Positions 45,946 through 58,000 are shown, counted from the stretch's first letter. The stretch is 64,000 nt of DNA from Beroe ovata (GCA_946803715.1 CAMPET010000006.1:96036-160035), one strand, 5' to 3'. The notes: generated by a model from the sequence alone, not told the origin. Numbers and translations are program-made.

Positions 45946-46046
45946 GGAGTTCTGGGTGGCCCAGCCTTGCAATTGTAAGCTGCGAGGGGTACGGTGGGCC
46001 GAAACCCCTCCGTTCTCTCTTGCCACCTGCTGATACTGAGATCCGA
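45946..46046. repeat. Dispersed repeat, relative of 15779-15953
   Basis: The two copies share CCGGAG-TGGGTGGCCCAG, GAAACCC...CCTCCGTTCTCTC, TTGCCACCTGC and CTGATACTGAGATCC. This copy lacks the 60-bp palindrome of the other. It sits inside a 101-codon open frame that is therefore probably not a gene. Confidence 0.75.
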
Positions 46047-46264
46047 ATCGCAGTTGACAGGAGAGGGCCTTACATCTGTAGGGTAACCGCTGATGATTCA
46101 CAGTTTAGATTCTTCCCTCTCTTATGCCAATCCTTGGATTAGAAAATCGATATCCAGTATTTTGCTATGTTTGCAGTATACCCATACACCTCTATAGATA
46201 AGACTTTGGATTATATTCGGTGTATCCATCTTTCATATTCACTTTTCCGTTTTCTGTGTAACAT

Positions 46265-47020
46265 AATGTGTGTTTATAGTTTCAGGCAACGGTATTTATG
46301 GCCGACTGATGACCACTGACAGATGATACTGATGTGTTGGTGAGTACTGCCACTCCTGATCCAGCTTCTCCCCTCCCTCCTGATCCAGCTTCTATCCTCT
46401 CTTCTCATTGAGTTCTCCTTGCTCAACTTACAGCTTCATCTAGCTTGTCTCGAGTACCGTCCCTCCTCCCCTCCCACATCGTCCATCTTTCTCTACGTTC
46501 CAACTTACTTCTCCAGCAACACATGACTGATGACAACGCAGGTAATCTCCAATCTCCATCTATCGGCAGATATGGACCCGTTAGAGATAACGTGGCACTG
46601 TGTGCTTGTTTCTCATAATTGTGTCTTACTGACATACGGTTGATCTTCATCAATGTTTCATAAACAAGACAGTATTTGGAGGTGAATACTTATTTTAGTT
46701 CCCACATCACCCAACTTCATCTCCTACCTTATCCATCTCTATCCGAATTTCCCCTTCTCACGTTCGCAACGCATTTCTCCAGCAACACATGACTGATAAC
46801 ACATCGCAGGTATTCTCCATCAAGTGAGAAATATGGACCTGTTCAGAGAAAATGAGAGGGGGTGTCACTGCCATTGATCATGATCAAAAATACATTTGGA
46901 GGTGAATATCTGATATTCCATGTATCATGATCGACCTTTCATAATTGGTGTTCTCTTTTCAGAGTTGTTGATTAGTCAATTCACAGGCAACACAGTTAAT
47001 GGCTGACGAATGGCCGCTGA
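46265..47020. repeat. Degenerate long-period tandem repeat
   Basis: Blocks sharing CTCCAGCAACACATGACTGAT, a CGCAGGTA-TCTCCATC splice-like word and AAATATGGACCTGTT-type text recur near 45.77, 46.51 and 46.78 kb; blocks sharing CAGGCAAC-GT-TAATGGC and GCTGATTAATGAG recur near 46.28 and 46.98 kb. Similarity is partial, suggesting old duplications. Confidence 0.45.
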
Positions 47021-48686
47021 TTAATGAGAACGGATGCGTTGTTGTGTATGGCGGCGGGCGGACGGCTACTCCTCATTCAACTTAACTCCTCGCTCCTCCT
47101 CCATCCTCCTGCTTCCAGATTTATCCAACTTCTCCCGTGCCTGTTCAACTTGTTTTTCCTCCCACCGCATCCAACGTCTTTCACCTTTTCCCGTACCGAC
47201 CACCAACTTCCCCTACATCATCCAACTTCTGGACCCCTTTCTGGACCCCTTCATAACTTCCTGTCACTCCTCATCCAACTTCTCCCTTCCCTCTTAGGTC
47301 AACTCCCTCCTCTTCTTTCTCAATCAGCTCCTTCAATTCTAGGTAATGCATCTCCCTTTCCTCTACTTTAATCCAAATTACACCTGAGTCCCGACCCCTC
47401 CCTCCTGTTTCAACTCCTAATCCCCAAGTCCCACCTCATCCTAATTCTTCCCTTTATTGTAATCAATGTTTATCCGCCAGTCTCCCAGCTTCTACAATCC
47501 CACCATTTATATGTTCTTACCTATCTTCACATCTGTCCCACCCTTCTTTTTTACAGCCCCCCTCATTCAGCTTATCCCTCATACCCTCCTTCCTCGTCCG
47601 CTTTTCCCTTTCCACTTCTTACAACATTTCATATTCATTGATTTTACTATTTGCTGAGTTTGACTAAACGATTTTCGTAACATTTGGCACCAGATTCCCT
47701 TTCATGATATTGTAATTCATTTTCCGGAATGTACCTGAACTATACTCAACTTTCGCCTTATTACTAGCAAATCTTTCCAAAGTAAAGGACCCGAATTAAG
47801 CTGCGCGCGGCTGAGCCGCGCCGCCGTACCATTTTCTCCAGACCCTTGCTGGCGCAAGCCGCTTCGCGGCTTGCATCAGCGGTCTGGCATCGCCCGACAA
47901 CATGTTGCACGTTGCAACTTCAGTTGAATATAAAAGAAATTCAGAGCGCGCGGCCATTACTTGAACATAAGTCCATTTTTCAACACGATGGTTAAAGTTT
48001 CATCTCTTAAAGTTAGCATAGTTCTAACGTACTGAATGTCCCACNAATTCTCGACAGGGTCTATCATCGATCGACAACCCGACGCGGACGAGCGGATAAA
48101 ATTCCGCCAGCAAGGGTAAAGTGAAATTCTTCAAACGCGAGGCGAGCCGAGCGCTAGTGTGTAGTGGCGCGCGCGCGAAACCGCGACCGACGGCCGCGGC
48201 CCGGGCTTATCGTAGACATGACACTCAACTTTGCCAGATGTTATCTAAATCATGTAAATCATGTAAATGTAAGTCAAAGTGTAACGCTTGGCCTTTTTTA
48301 TTGTTATATCTATCCAGTATCCATTGCAATGGATCAGAAGGGCCAGGACCACTGATCCCGTCAGAACAGATTGTATTTATTAAATTTATTAAAATTAGAT
48401 TTCGATTAAAAAAGTTTTTTATTTTCTCAGCGTATGACCCTCCTATGTCCTAGCCTCCTGGTGATATGTGCCAATGTTGAATTGTGAATGTGCATTGTGC
48501 CATTCACAATATACATTAACATAACAATAACATTGCATTATGATTTTAACTGACTCGTGCAGTGCAGCTATGAACTCATACCACACAATAACACAATTGC
48601 AAATGCTAAATCTAAGCTAATCATTATGCTATTATCTAAGCTGATGCTATTTTCATCAATTTTAGTTTTATAAAAGCGATTGTTTA

Positions 48687-49232
48687 TTAACTTTCATCCT
48701 CACTACTTTCAGGAGTGACGACAGTTTCGTATGTCTTGGAGGGGAAGCCCCTGATAGACAGCATATCACTGGCGTTATGGCAGACGTAGTATGCGTTCAT
48801 CCGGGCAGCATGAGTGAATATTTGAGGGATGGGTGGTCTTGTAGACCAGCTGTCAGGGTTTCCTTGCTTCCTCTTCAATTTCCGCTCCTGCACGTGGAAT
48901 CATGATCTAATGAATTGGAAGAGATATTCTTTCCGTACAACTCCAGAAGGGAAAAAGAAACTGAGTCAAGCTTAGCAGTCAAAGGAAACAGAATCTGATA
49001 GACTACTGACACTGCAAGAACTGCTACAAGGGGGAGAATGTGGAGGGCCGGGGCCTACCTGAAGGAACTTCTGCTGCAAATAAGAGGGTTTGCTCATCTG
49101 GAAGGCATCTGTAACCTTGTAATGGGAATCACCAACCCCCGCACACATGCTGATATTCGTCTGCTCGGAGCTCAGGGACTTCAAATCAAAATCAAAGTTG
49201 TCGGTCGCTGTCTGCTGCTGCTGCTGTGTCAT
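48687..49232 (-). CDS. Small protein of unknown function with polyQ start
   Basis: Two exons (49232-49059 and 48887-48687) join in phase 0 to about 124 residues. It begins MTQQQQQTATDNFDFD and ends in an acidic SSEDES. The C-terminal part contains WSTRPPIPQIFTHAARMNAYYVCHNASDMLSIRGFP. The splice donor CAG|GTAGGC and acceptor GTGCAG are good, and AATAAA overlaps the TAA stop by two bases, so I believe this is a real gene. No family is recognised. The frame is open further upstream, so an earlier start or additional exon is possible. Confidence 0.6.
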
Positions 49233-49742
49233 GATGATTCTTGTGGTGGCAGGTGCGGTACACACACACACAAAACCTAACGACAAACCTAATCCCAGGA
49301 GAGAGAGAGGGAGAGAGCGACCGTTCACAATCAAATAATACCTAAAGACAAGCGAATATGTTTGTTGTGTACTACTACCTGCAATACGTACGAAATACAG
49401 TGCGGAGCCAAGCGGTAGAGAACTCTGCGTATTATCGATAAATGGTAGATGGGAAGTAAAGTGGGTAATTGTGCAATTATCCAATTACAGCCGAGCATCA
49501 CGTATGTTTGATGATTGCATCTCCATGCCGATAGACAGATGGTCAGTTAATTGCTCTGTACAGTAATTGTGATGAGCTCGATTAAACCATTAATAAACCG
49601 TACGGCCTGGAGATAGACTCCGATCCTGGCTCATCTCGCGGGTATCTGTGCGGGCATAGTGAACTCTATTCTCAGAATCGTGAGTAGCGAGAGCGAGAAC
49701 TCAGAGAGCTATTATCATCGGTGTTTAATGTTTCTGTTTATT

Positions 49743-50026
49743 ATGTCTTCTGACGGGCGTGTTCCAATGAATGGTGTAGCAGTAACAGGTGAGAAATGAT
49801 CAAGTCATCAAAATATGAATTTGAAAACCCCCGATATCATTTGACATTTTGGGCCATGCATATCAAACAACCGATGTTTGATATATCGAGTTACTACCTA
49901 CTGACATCATAACATTATCGATGCCTCACGCTACCTATTCACTTTTCAGGTGATCCTGAGACCCGCCGAAGAACTACATGCTTGGAGCGTCTCTCCCAGT
50001 GTCGAATTACCGACAAAAGCAGCTAG
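49743..50026 (+). CDS. Candidate 40-residue two-exon protein
   Basis: An ATG frame 49743-49788 (MSSDGRVPMNGVAVT) ends at a consensus donor ACAG|GTGAGA. An acceptor CTATTCACTTTTCAG leads in phase to 49950-50026, encoding GDPETRRRTTCLERLSQCR and ending at TAG. The splice signals and in-phase join are the only support. It could also be the 5' end of a longer transcript that runs into the MACPF gene 180 bp downstream, as its 5' UTR or an upstream reading frame. I recognise no family. Confidence 0.35.
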
Positions 50027-50208
50027 TTTTTAGCTTGTGTGACGTGGTACGTGTTTTGAGATAAACCACACTCTCAGTGTCACTTGACACTTCACTCCCG
50101 ATAACACATGATCACATGATACGAGGATAATACTGCAGAGTGCAGCTGTTACTTCCCTTTTCTCACCACTACACGCTTCTCATTGTGTCAATGTGTCAAC
50201 TTACCAAC

Positions 50209-51675
50209 ATGTCGCCATGTCTGCTACTGGTCATGGCCCTGGTGTCACCAGTCCTCTCTATCCATGAGTCCCCATCCCCACATATAGGGCGTGGATTCTA
50301 CCTGCCCGACAACTCCATCTACCGTCTCTCTGTCGAGGGGAAGGTCATTTTCAACTCGATCCCTGACAGTTGCTACAGGAAACACAGTAATATCGGCAGG
50401 AACAAAGCCACGTACCACCCGTTCCCCACTCCCGCCCATTTTTACGAGTACCTCGGTCGTCAACTCGGACTCCAGAGCTACGAGGTTCTCCCCCACAACT
50501 TCTACGAAAGCCTCGTTGATGTTTCCGAGAGTATAAACCTGGATCTGAAGATAGCGGGGGCAGCGGTGGAGATCACAAGGGAAGTGTCCTCGTATCAGGT
50601 GGACCCTGACTGTCTGACGAGAGTACCACTCAACAGTGAGATGATCAGTGATTTGACCGAACTGTCTGGCATGGTATCCGCCCCTCACCTCCCTTCGAGC
50701 TGGCGGAGTTATGATACTTTCATCAAGAAGTACGGTACTCACTACATTAAGGCGGCAGTGTACGGTAACCGAGCAGTGAACTTTGCATTCAGCAAAACCT
50801 CACTGGGGTACACCGAGGCTCAGATCCATGCTGCTGCATGCTCCAAGCTGAGGAACGCTGGGCTCACATTCTGCAGTCAGTTCAATGACACGGACTACGA
50901 CAACGCTGCTACCATGGAAACAGCAGAGTTCTATGAGGTGAGGGGAGGGAGTGTGGAGGCGAGAGTGAACATGACGGTTGGTAATCCTGGTCGGGATGCA
51001 GTGTCAGAGTTCATGGAGAGCTCCACGGACGATGAGCAGCACATCCGGCTCGTCCTGGAGCCGATAACAGAGTTCCTGAAACGTCGCTTTCTCGGATCGG
51101 AGCACTTTGTCAAGGTTCTAAACATGCAGCAGTACTACGAGGGATTCCTCTCGAGGGCATGCTTTGAGCAGCACATTCACGGCGTGGTAGTCAGACGGTT
51201 CACACAGGTCAGTGACATGGGTGGCATACCGGAGTTCAAGTGTCAGCTGGCTAGGACTGGGTGTAGGAGTGACAAGGATTGCCACCTCAGCGCATCCTCA
51301 ATGTGGACATCCTGCTACTGTCATGGAGAGAGCTGTATTATCAGCACACACATCACACCCCCTGAATACGGCGTGCTCGAGGCCAGGGCTGCTCTGCTCA
51401 CTCGACGGGGCTCCGCGTTCGAGGGGGACAACATGTCGTGTCACTACAAGGTCGGGCCCAAGTGTGTCTGTGACCGGTTTGCTCACGATCACTGGGACCA
51501 GGCCTGGCCAGGACCTGACTCTCACTTCACAGCTGACCTGAGAATGTACCGGGACATGCACAACTCGGTGCTGCTTCTTGCTAACGCAACTCATGCTCCT
51601 AATAGTGGACAGGGGAAGGAGGTTCATATCCTAGTGGCATGTCTGTCATTTGTGTTCATGTGGGTATCTTGTTAG
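50209..51675 (+). CDS. MACPF-domain protein with signal peptide and predicted GPI anchor
   Basis: A single coding exon of 488 residues from the ATG at 50209; an in-frame ATG at 50191 is the alternative. The signal peptide is MSPCLLLVMALVSPVLS. The membrane attack complex/perforin signature appears near residues 165-178 as YDTFIKKYGTHY. Further N-glycosylation sites and a Cys-rich C-terminal section (CRSDKDCHL, TSCYCHGESC) follow. The last about 17 residues are hydrophobic after a hydrophilic NSGQGKE spacer, with no cytosolic tail, which suggests GPI anchoring. MACPF proteins may be pore-forming immune effectors, toxins or developmental proteins without pore activity; sequence alone does not decide. 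I see no intron in the coding part and an acceptor-like TACTGCAG just upstream at 50137. Confidence 0.8.
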   Translation: MSPCLLLVMALVSPVLSIHESPSPHIGRGFYLPDNSIYRLSVEGKVIFNSIPDSCYRKHSNIGRNKATYHPFPTPAHFYEYLGRQLGLQSYEVLPHNFYESLVDVSESINLDLKIAGAAVEITREVSSYQVDPDCLTRVPLNSEMISDLTELSGMVSAPHLPSSWRSYDTFIKKYGTHYIKAAVYGNRAVNFAFSKTSLGYTEAQIHAAACSKLRNAGLTFCSQFNDTDYDNAATMETAEFYEVRGGSVEARVNMTVGNPGRDAVSEFMESSTDDEQHIRLVLEPITEFLKRRFLGSEHFVKVLNMQQYYEGFLSRACFEQHIHGVVVRRFTQVSDMGGIPEFKCQLARTGCRSDKDCHLSASSMWTSCYCHGESCIISTHITPPEYGVLEARAALLTRRGSAFEGDNMSCHYKVGPKCVCDRFAHDHWDQAWPGPDSHFTADLRMYRDMHNSVLLLANATHAPNSGQGKEVHILVACLSFVFMWVSC

Positions 51676-52092
51676 GATAAATATAGGGAATTTTTTAGTG
51701 ATTTTGTTCAGAGGTTGTACATTTTGCGTTTTTCCATTTTCAGAGTTTTGCTACCGATTTTTAAACTCTTTTGTAAGTTTTTCATGTTGAATTCTCACGA
51801 ATCTTAAATGTTTCAAAGCGCGTGTATTCCTGAAAAATGCAGGTTTGCTTGCATAAAATCTACAAAGTCTAAAATATGGTAATGAATCAAATCTGATTTC
51901 ATATTTACAAAACTCAAATCAAGAAAACAGTGTGTCAAATTCGGCCATCATTTTCACGGAAGTATTTACATAAGCGCATAATTCCGATTAAAAAACAAAG
52001 AAAATTACTGATCGATTGTTCTAGTGATATAGTTACTAGGTAGTCTTAAGTACTTCTGTGATTTTAGTCTCTTTATATAAATTCTAACCTTG
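51676..52092. other. Convergent spacer, no gene seen
   Basis: AT-rich 3' flank shared by the MACPF gene (+) and CCDC157 (-). No AATAAA is placed with confidence on either strand. Confidence 0.45.
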
Positions 52093-55000
52093 CTACTGAC
52101 AGTATATCTGATGTATCTCTAGATCTGACCCGGCGTTGAAACCCTTACCACACAAGTTACAGTTGAATCCGACAGCGCTGAAATGAAGAAAGTTTTAAAG
52201 CGCCCATGATCTCGATATATTCAGTGAATAGGAGGGCAATTTAAATGACTGGTATGTATAACAAAGAGGGTGGTTTGTGCTTTACAAAGTGTGCAGATAT
52301 CATGATAAAGATAAGATCACGATGGATTACAGCTTTACAGCGCAAGTGTTTTACATGATAATACGCATACCTCAGCGTCTCATTTTAGACCGTTTCATGG
52401 GTTTATTAGTTTCAATTCCTGGCAACAAACTAACAACCATAGTTCATACTGAATGATGCAAGATCACACGATTGGTAATGATTTTATCAAACCACTCCAA
52501 ACTAACCTGTGAACACCGTTTAATGTTGCAAGTTTTGGGGTGGGGAGAGGAGAGTTGTGCGGTGGGACCAGCTTGTCAAGCGTGGAGGGCCCTTTCCTCC
52601 CTTTCCTATTGTCCGGACAGCTCCCAGGCCTGCTCTTACTATGCCTATGATAGGAGTGAAGTTAACCCAAAAACCGTAAGTTGGGCTTACAATGTACAGT
52701 TTCGAATAAAGATAGAGAGTTTTACAGCAATTTTTGCCGCTCCTAATGATAGACTCACGAGTCAACGAGTGACTTGATGCCGTCGTAGTAGTCGATAGGA
52801 GTGAACACGCGCTCAAATACATGCTGACTCTTGACCAGTTCCTTGAAACACTTATTCGTCCAGAGGGGCTGTGGGTCTGGTTTAGAGTTGGGTGACGGGG
52901 GCTGGGCTTTATCTAGCTCCTGCTGTAGGGCCGTGTCTCTAAGCAAGCGATTCTGTTCTTCGAGACGAAGAATTCTGATGTTGTTAGCCGATACCTAGAG
53001 TTTGGCAATGGGTAGAATCGTATACTATGACTATGACGTGTACGTATATGGATCAAAGACCGTTTTATAATGACTGTTTTTAAGTAACGATTATAGTACA
53101 ATCAATGATTTCATTGCAAAGTATCAAAATATGCTCACCAATCGGTTCAATTCCTTGGGTATTCGCTCCCCTTCCACAAGAAGGGGGTAGTTGATAAGTG
53201 TCGTTTCTTTCTCCCGTTCCTCGGATATGATTTGTTGTGCATCCGTCAACTGTCTGTCCTTCTTGTTGAGAGTATGTGTCAACTTCGAGATATCGTCCTG
53301 TATTTGCCCAACGACAGCCTGAACAAAGTATTTCACTTTGTTTTTGTTGCTGGTCACGTGATCCGACTGAAAGCAAAACCGCGCCGCGCAAAATCAACGC
53401 GCGCGGTGCACTGATTGCACACACCAAACAATTGTACAGAGTTGAAACATCGCGCGATCCAAATATGATGCAAGATAGGGGACGTATAGCCACATTGATT
53501 GCTTGATGAAGATGAATACCGACACAAACATGGCGAACATGCTTCGAATACACACATCTCATCTTAGCTTGACAGACACAGTGAAACAAGTAGGAAGTTA
53601 CCTGTAACCGACTGTTTTCATTAAACAACATGTCTTTCTGTTGGACAACGTCATTGAGTTCAAAGTTGGTGTTATTGGATGAATCTCGAGCTGACTCAAG
53701 TTGTTCCCGCATATTTTCACATTCCATATCAAATGCTTCCAACTGTGAGAGTAGCTGACCTTGCTTTATCGTCAACATCTGGTGGAGAAGATATATCGAT
53801 TAAAGTATGAGAACTGAGAATACAAAAACTTGTAGTTTGATGATCCATTGATGATTGGTAATTGGAATGAGGGATCAAATAGAATTTGTTGATAATTGGA
53901 ATGTAACCAAATACAAGGAATGAAAATTCCCGATACCTTGTTTTGCTTGATAAGCTGATCATTCCGACTCTGGTATCGGTTTAGCTCGTCAGTTACTGCC
54001 TGATGCTCGTGTTCGAGCGACTGTATCTTGTCTGATAGCTCGTTACACGTGTTGTTCATGAGCTTTGCTCGCTCAGCTTCCTTCCTCACCTCATTCAATT
54101 CGTCCATTACTCCTCTCTTAGCGGTAGCTGAGAGAGAAAACACATTGATCCAGTGATACAATAGACTCGGAAATAATTCCTCATCAAACTTGTTCGATAA
54201 CGATCAGTTTTACAACAGAATCACAAATTTCATAGCTCACACTGTTGTGCTCACTGCTCATTCACAATATATAAAAACCTTCACAGAAGTATTTATCCTG
54301 GTAGTCTGCTAGTTTCACTTCCAATTCACTGATTCTCCCCTTCAGTCTCTCTTCCTCGACCCTCTTCAACTCCATATTATGGTGGTACTCCGTCGCTTGT
54401 TTCGATATCTGATGATCGGTATACATATATATCGGGTATGTTTATACGGAACAAACTGTTAGAGCAGTAATGAAAATGAAACCAAAGAAAATAGTCTGGG
54501 AGACATCTAAAATCACCTGTTGTTTCAGAGCTTCCTCCCGTTTTGAACTATCCGAGACATTTGATCTGTGTGTACTCTGTAGCGACTCTATTTCACTTTT
54601 CAGCACCGCATTCACACTTTCTAGATTAAGAATTCTGTTCCGCTGTTCTTCACACGATTTCTGCACTTCAGCTGACACTTTCTGTACCTCACGTACCTTC
54701 GCATCCGATTCCAGCGTTAGTGTCGTCTGCGTGAGTATTGTTGCGTGATAAAAGTGTGAAAAAGCGTGATAATGTGCGATTATTGATAAGATTATACACT
54801 CCATTCACCACAGGCTCATGCTTAAGAAACAGCAGGTCGGTGTACAAATAACGTGCATGTTGTAAACTGTAACAGGCTCAGAAATCCAAATCATGTATTG
54901 AAAGCACTGTAGCATTGTGCTAAGTACTTGTATCAAGACTCGAATCAGTCAAACAACTGTCACTGGGCCGGTACCGACTCACATGGTATTCGCACCACTT

Positions 55001-58000
55001 CATAGCCTCCCTTGGTGTAGACAGTATCAATCTCTTGGGTGGTTTGGTTTGTTTGAGTAACATGTTCCATGTAACGGTAATCTTACTGCCGAGCAACTCT
55101 AGTAACTCCTGCACGGAGTTACACACGTTACACTCCACAAATGCTGTCTCCACGGTCTGGGTCTTGGCGTCAGTGGTCGAGGCTGACTGCAGCAGCCACT
55201 TCGATACCGTCTTCATGTTGTTAACCGTGATTTGAGTGGGTAACTTCGCTTGTGATAGACTGTGAGGGAGGGAGGCGTGGATGTGAAAAACACTTTTACA
55301 GGGGGTTTACGGAAATAATTAGAATATATGGCCTATTTTTGACGTAGAATTCAAATCTGAAGGAATTTTTGTGCTAGCTCATCGGGAAATCGAAAAAATT
55401 CAAATTTCCTCTCAGACGTAAGAAGTCACCTGACGAACAGCTCCCCCTAATATCAAGAAGGAGTGTGGAGTTCTACTTGGGATGTCCAGCTTACCTTGTG
55501 TTAGATGATCTGACCATATCCACAGCACTATCAGCCATATCGTCATCAGCACCTCCGTCCTCTTCCTTGACTGAGATATACGGGGGAGGTCACGGTAACT
55601 TGATAATGATGATTTGGGGGTAGGAGAGAAGAGATGGGATTTAGAGTTACTAAAGATGAAGATCTCTGTACTATCTCTACTGTAATTAGGATTGCCACCG
55701 TTCATACTCTTGTATTGTTACATATTTATGTACATTTTACATTGTACAAAACTAAGATTTCTAGGTTGCTATGAGATACTATTTCTTGAAAAGCTACCAA
55801 GAACCCATTGGCCATTATGTATGCAGATACCAGCATGTATATGAATCGATTCCTCAGGGTATGCCAAAGCATTATGTATTCTGTTGTACTTACAATCCCA
55901 AAAAACGCAAAGAGAAAGACATCTAGTATAAGATTTGATTGAAATTCTTATTTTTTCTCATATATGACTGCATATCAACGTATCGGTATTCATCTATAAT
56001 ACCACTATGATAAGTCACTTCCAATTGATTAGACGAAAACTGAAAACGTCGTGCACAATTTTCAAATAACAATGAAGTGACGCGAGAAGACTTGAGTAGT
56101 AACTAGATGAGATTGCAAGACAAGGTATCCTCATAACATGTCGTCAGGAAATAAGGATAATATGCGAGTAAGCGGCAGGCAAGAGCTTCTGGAACAATCC
56201 CATCCTATCCAACATGCCGGTTTCGGTAAAATGTGGGGGAAGTAAAATCAAACATCATGTCGGCGCTGTCAATCTACTATTGAACAGCTATCAATTGTTT
56301 GTTTTTTGAACAGGACACAAATTCATTCAACTGGTAATTCATAATGGAGGTCAGGACAAAGCGTGTGAAGCGTGACAGGCTGCGTGTTGGACAGAGAACA
56401 CACGCCAACACCTAATCACGCCGACACTTACACACTTACACACACACAACACACACACATATTGGGAGGTGGTTACTGGTTATTGGCTGAGAGGAAGCTC
56501 CTGGGGGTAATAAATATAACACATGAATTAGTTAAGTCAAACAAGTGTAGAATTATTATAGGAGCATCATGTGTGTTTAGATTAATGAATCAACACGTAT
56601 CTTTATTTGTTTGTTTGTTTGTTTGTTTGATTGTTTGTTTGTTTGTTGGTTTGTTGGTTCGTTTGTTGCCATGTAAGTCAACACTAGCATTATTGGGTCT
56701 GAACTCCGATTCAATGAAAGCGTAAATTTAATTCATGGTGAGAAATGAAAACTTGGTCTCACGAGAACAAAAAGGCTCTAATTCAAGACAAGAAGATTAA
56801 GTCCCTCAATTTGCAACACAATTTCGAGCTCGGAGACAAAAACTACGATTTGCGAAATTATTACGAGAACAAAGAAAACGTGCAATCTCAATCATCATGT
56901 TTTCGAACACCGGGTTTACTGTTTTGCGATTCTCAAGTACGCTGCAAGCGCTCATTCACGAAAAATATCATTGTTTAGTGCTGTGACGATCATAGCTCTG
57001 AAAATCNAGCAGCTACAGGTTCGTTCCGACACAATTGTTTGTTAAAAAGTTGAAGACCAGCCGAAATTTCATCACCCAATTTATGACGTCAATGTTTCGT
57101 TTTGCGAGTATATTTGTCATTGAATATTCAACATAAATATGACTAGTCATTGAAGCCCGATATATATAGCTGCTACGACATCTACACTTTTCACTGACAA
57201 CGTGATAATAACTGAACTTTAAGCGTTTCATCGTGCGATTCCTATGCCCTTATATGGTCACTTTGATAAGCACTCATCCTATTACGTCCGACATTCAGGA
57301 CAGAGCCGATTCTCGGAAATTGTCATGTGCTAGGATAGTCACATATAATAGGGGTCACAGGTTGTGTGAGTCAGATGATGGTACCCTAACGATTCTAGGA
57401 CTGTTGTCCGAAGCGGACTGTTGTCCGAAACGGACTCTTGTCCGAATCTGAGTTCTGAATTGGATCCGAAAAAAGCGGACTCTTGTCCGAATCGGACGCT
57501 TGTCCGAATTGGACTGTTGTCCGAAAACGTCCCCTAACCCTAACCCTAACCTTAACCGGACAAGAGTCCGCCGAACGGACTGTTGTCCGAAACCCGAAAG
57601 CCATTTTATATTGCATTGAATAATTGTCATGCAAATTCGGACAAGAGTCCGCCAAATGGATTCTTGTCCGAAGCGGACTGTTGTCCGAAAACCGAAAATT
57701 CGGATTCGGACAAGAGTCCGCTTCGGACAACAGTCCGGTTACCTGTTCATCGATACTTTGATCTTACACAAGACGTGCTATCAACTAACATAGGAACACA
57801 GCTTTAATTGACACTTCATGATATACTACAGTATCAAACAGTTCTATCATCAAACTTCCACATTTCCCACATTTCAAAGTCTACCTCCGACTGAAGAGAT
57901 GTGACGAATTGTCGGAGAAGTTTGGCTTTTTTCCAATACTTCTTACACAGTGGGCCGAGGTTAGGTGGTTTATCGATAATCCTGCTCGCTGACTTGCCCA

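Larger units (their letters stand above)
45057..48686. other. Gene-free repeat-rich region
   Basis: Starts with the ZMAT5 promoter side and a (GATAA)n microsatellite (45130-45184). A single N is at 45281. CT-rich DNA runs from 45.54 to 47.6 kb with degenerate long-period repeats. CGCG-rich mobile fragments fill 47.79-48.2 kb around the N at 48045, including AAGCCGCTTCGCGGCTTGC, a short palindrome also near 62.56 kb. No coding exon was recognised; proline/serine/leucine-rich frames follow from the CT composition. Confidence 0.55.

Noticed and set aside
45837-46142. 101-codon plus-strand frame
   Set aside because: It lies largely over a dispersed repeat shared with 15.8 kb.
47024-47657. Pro/Ser/Leu-rich frames near 47 kb
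   Set aside because: Composition follows from CT-rich DNA; no motif, splice context or poly(A) signal supports them.
50140-50208. MACPF gene start at 50140
   Set aside because: The codon is GTG; true ATGs are at 50191 and 50209, the latter starting a clean signal peptide.
57355-57807. Frames rich in SEADCCPK / SDKSP repeats
   Set aside because: They are translations of the GGACTNTTGTCCGAA array and occur in several frames at once.
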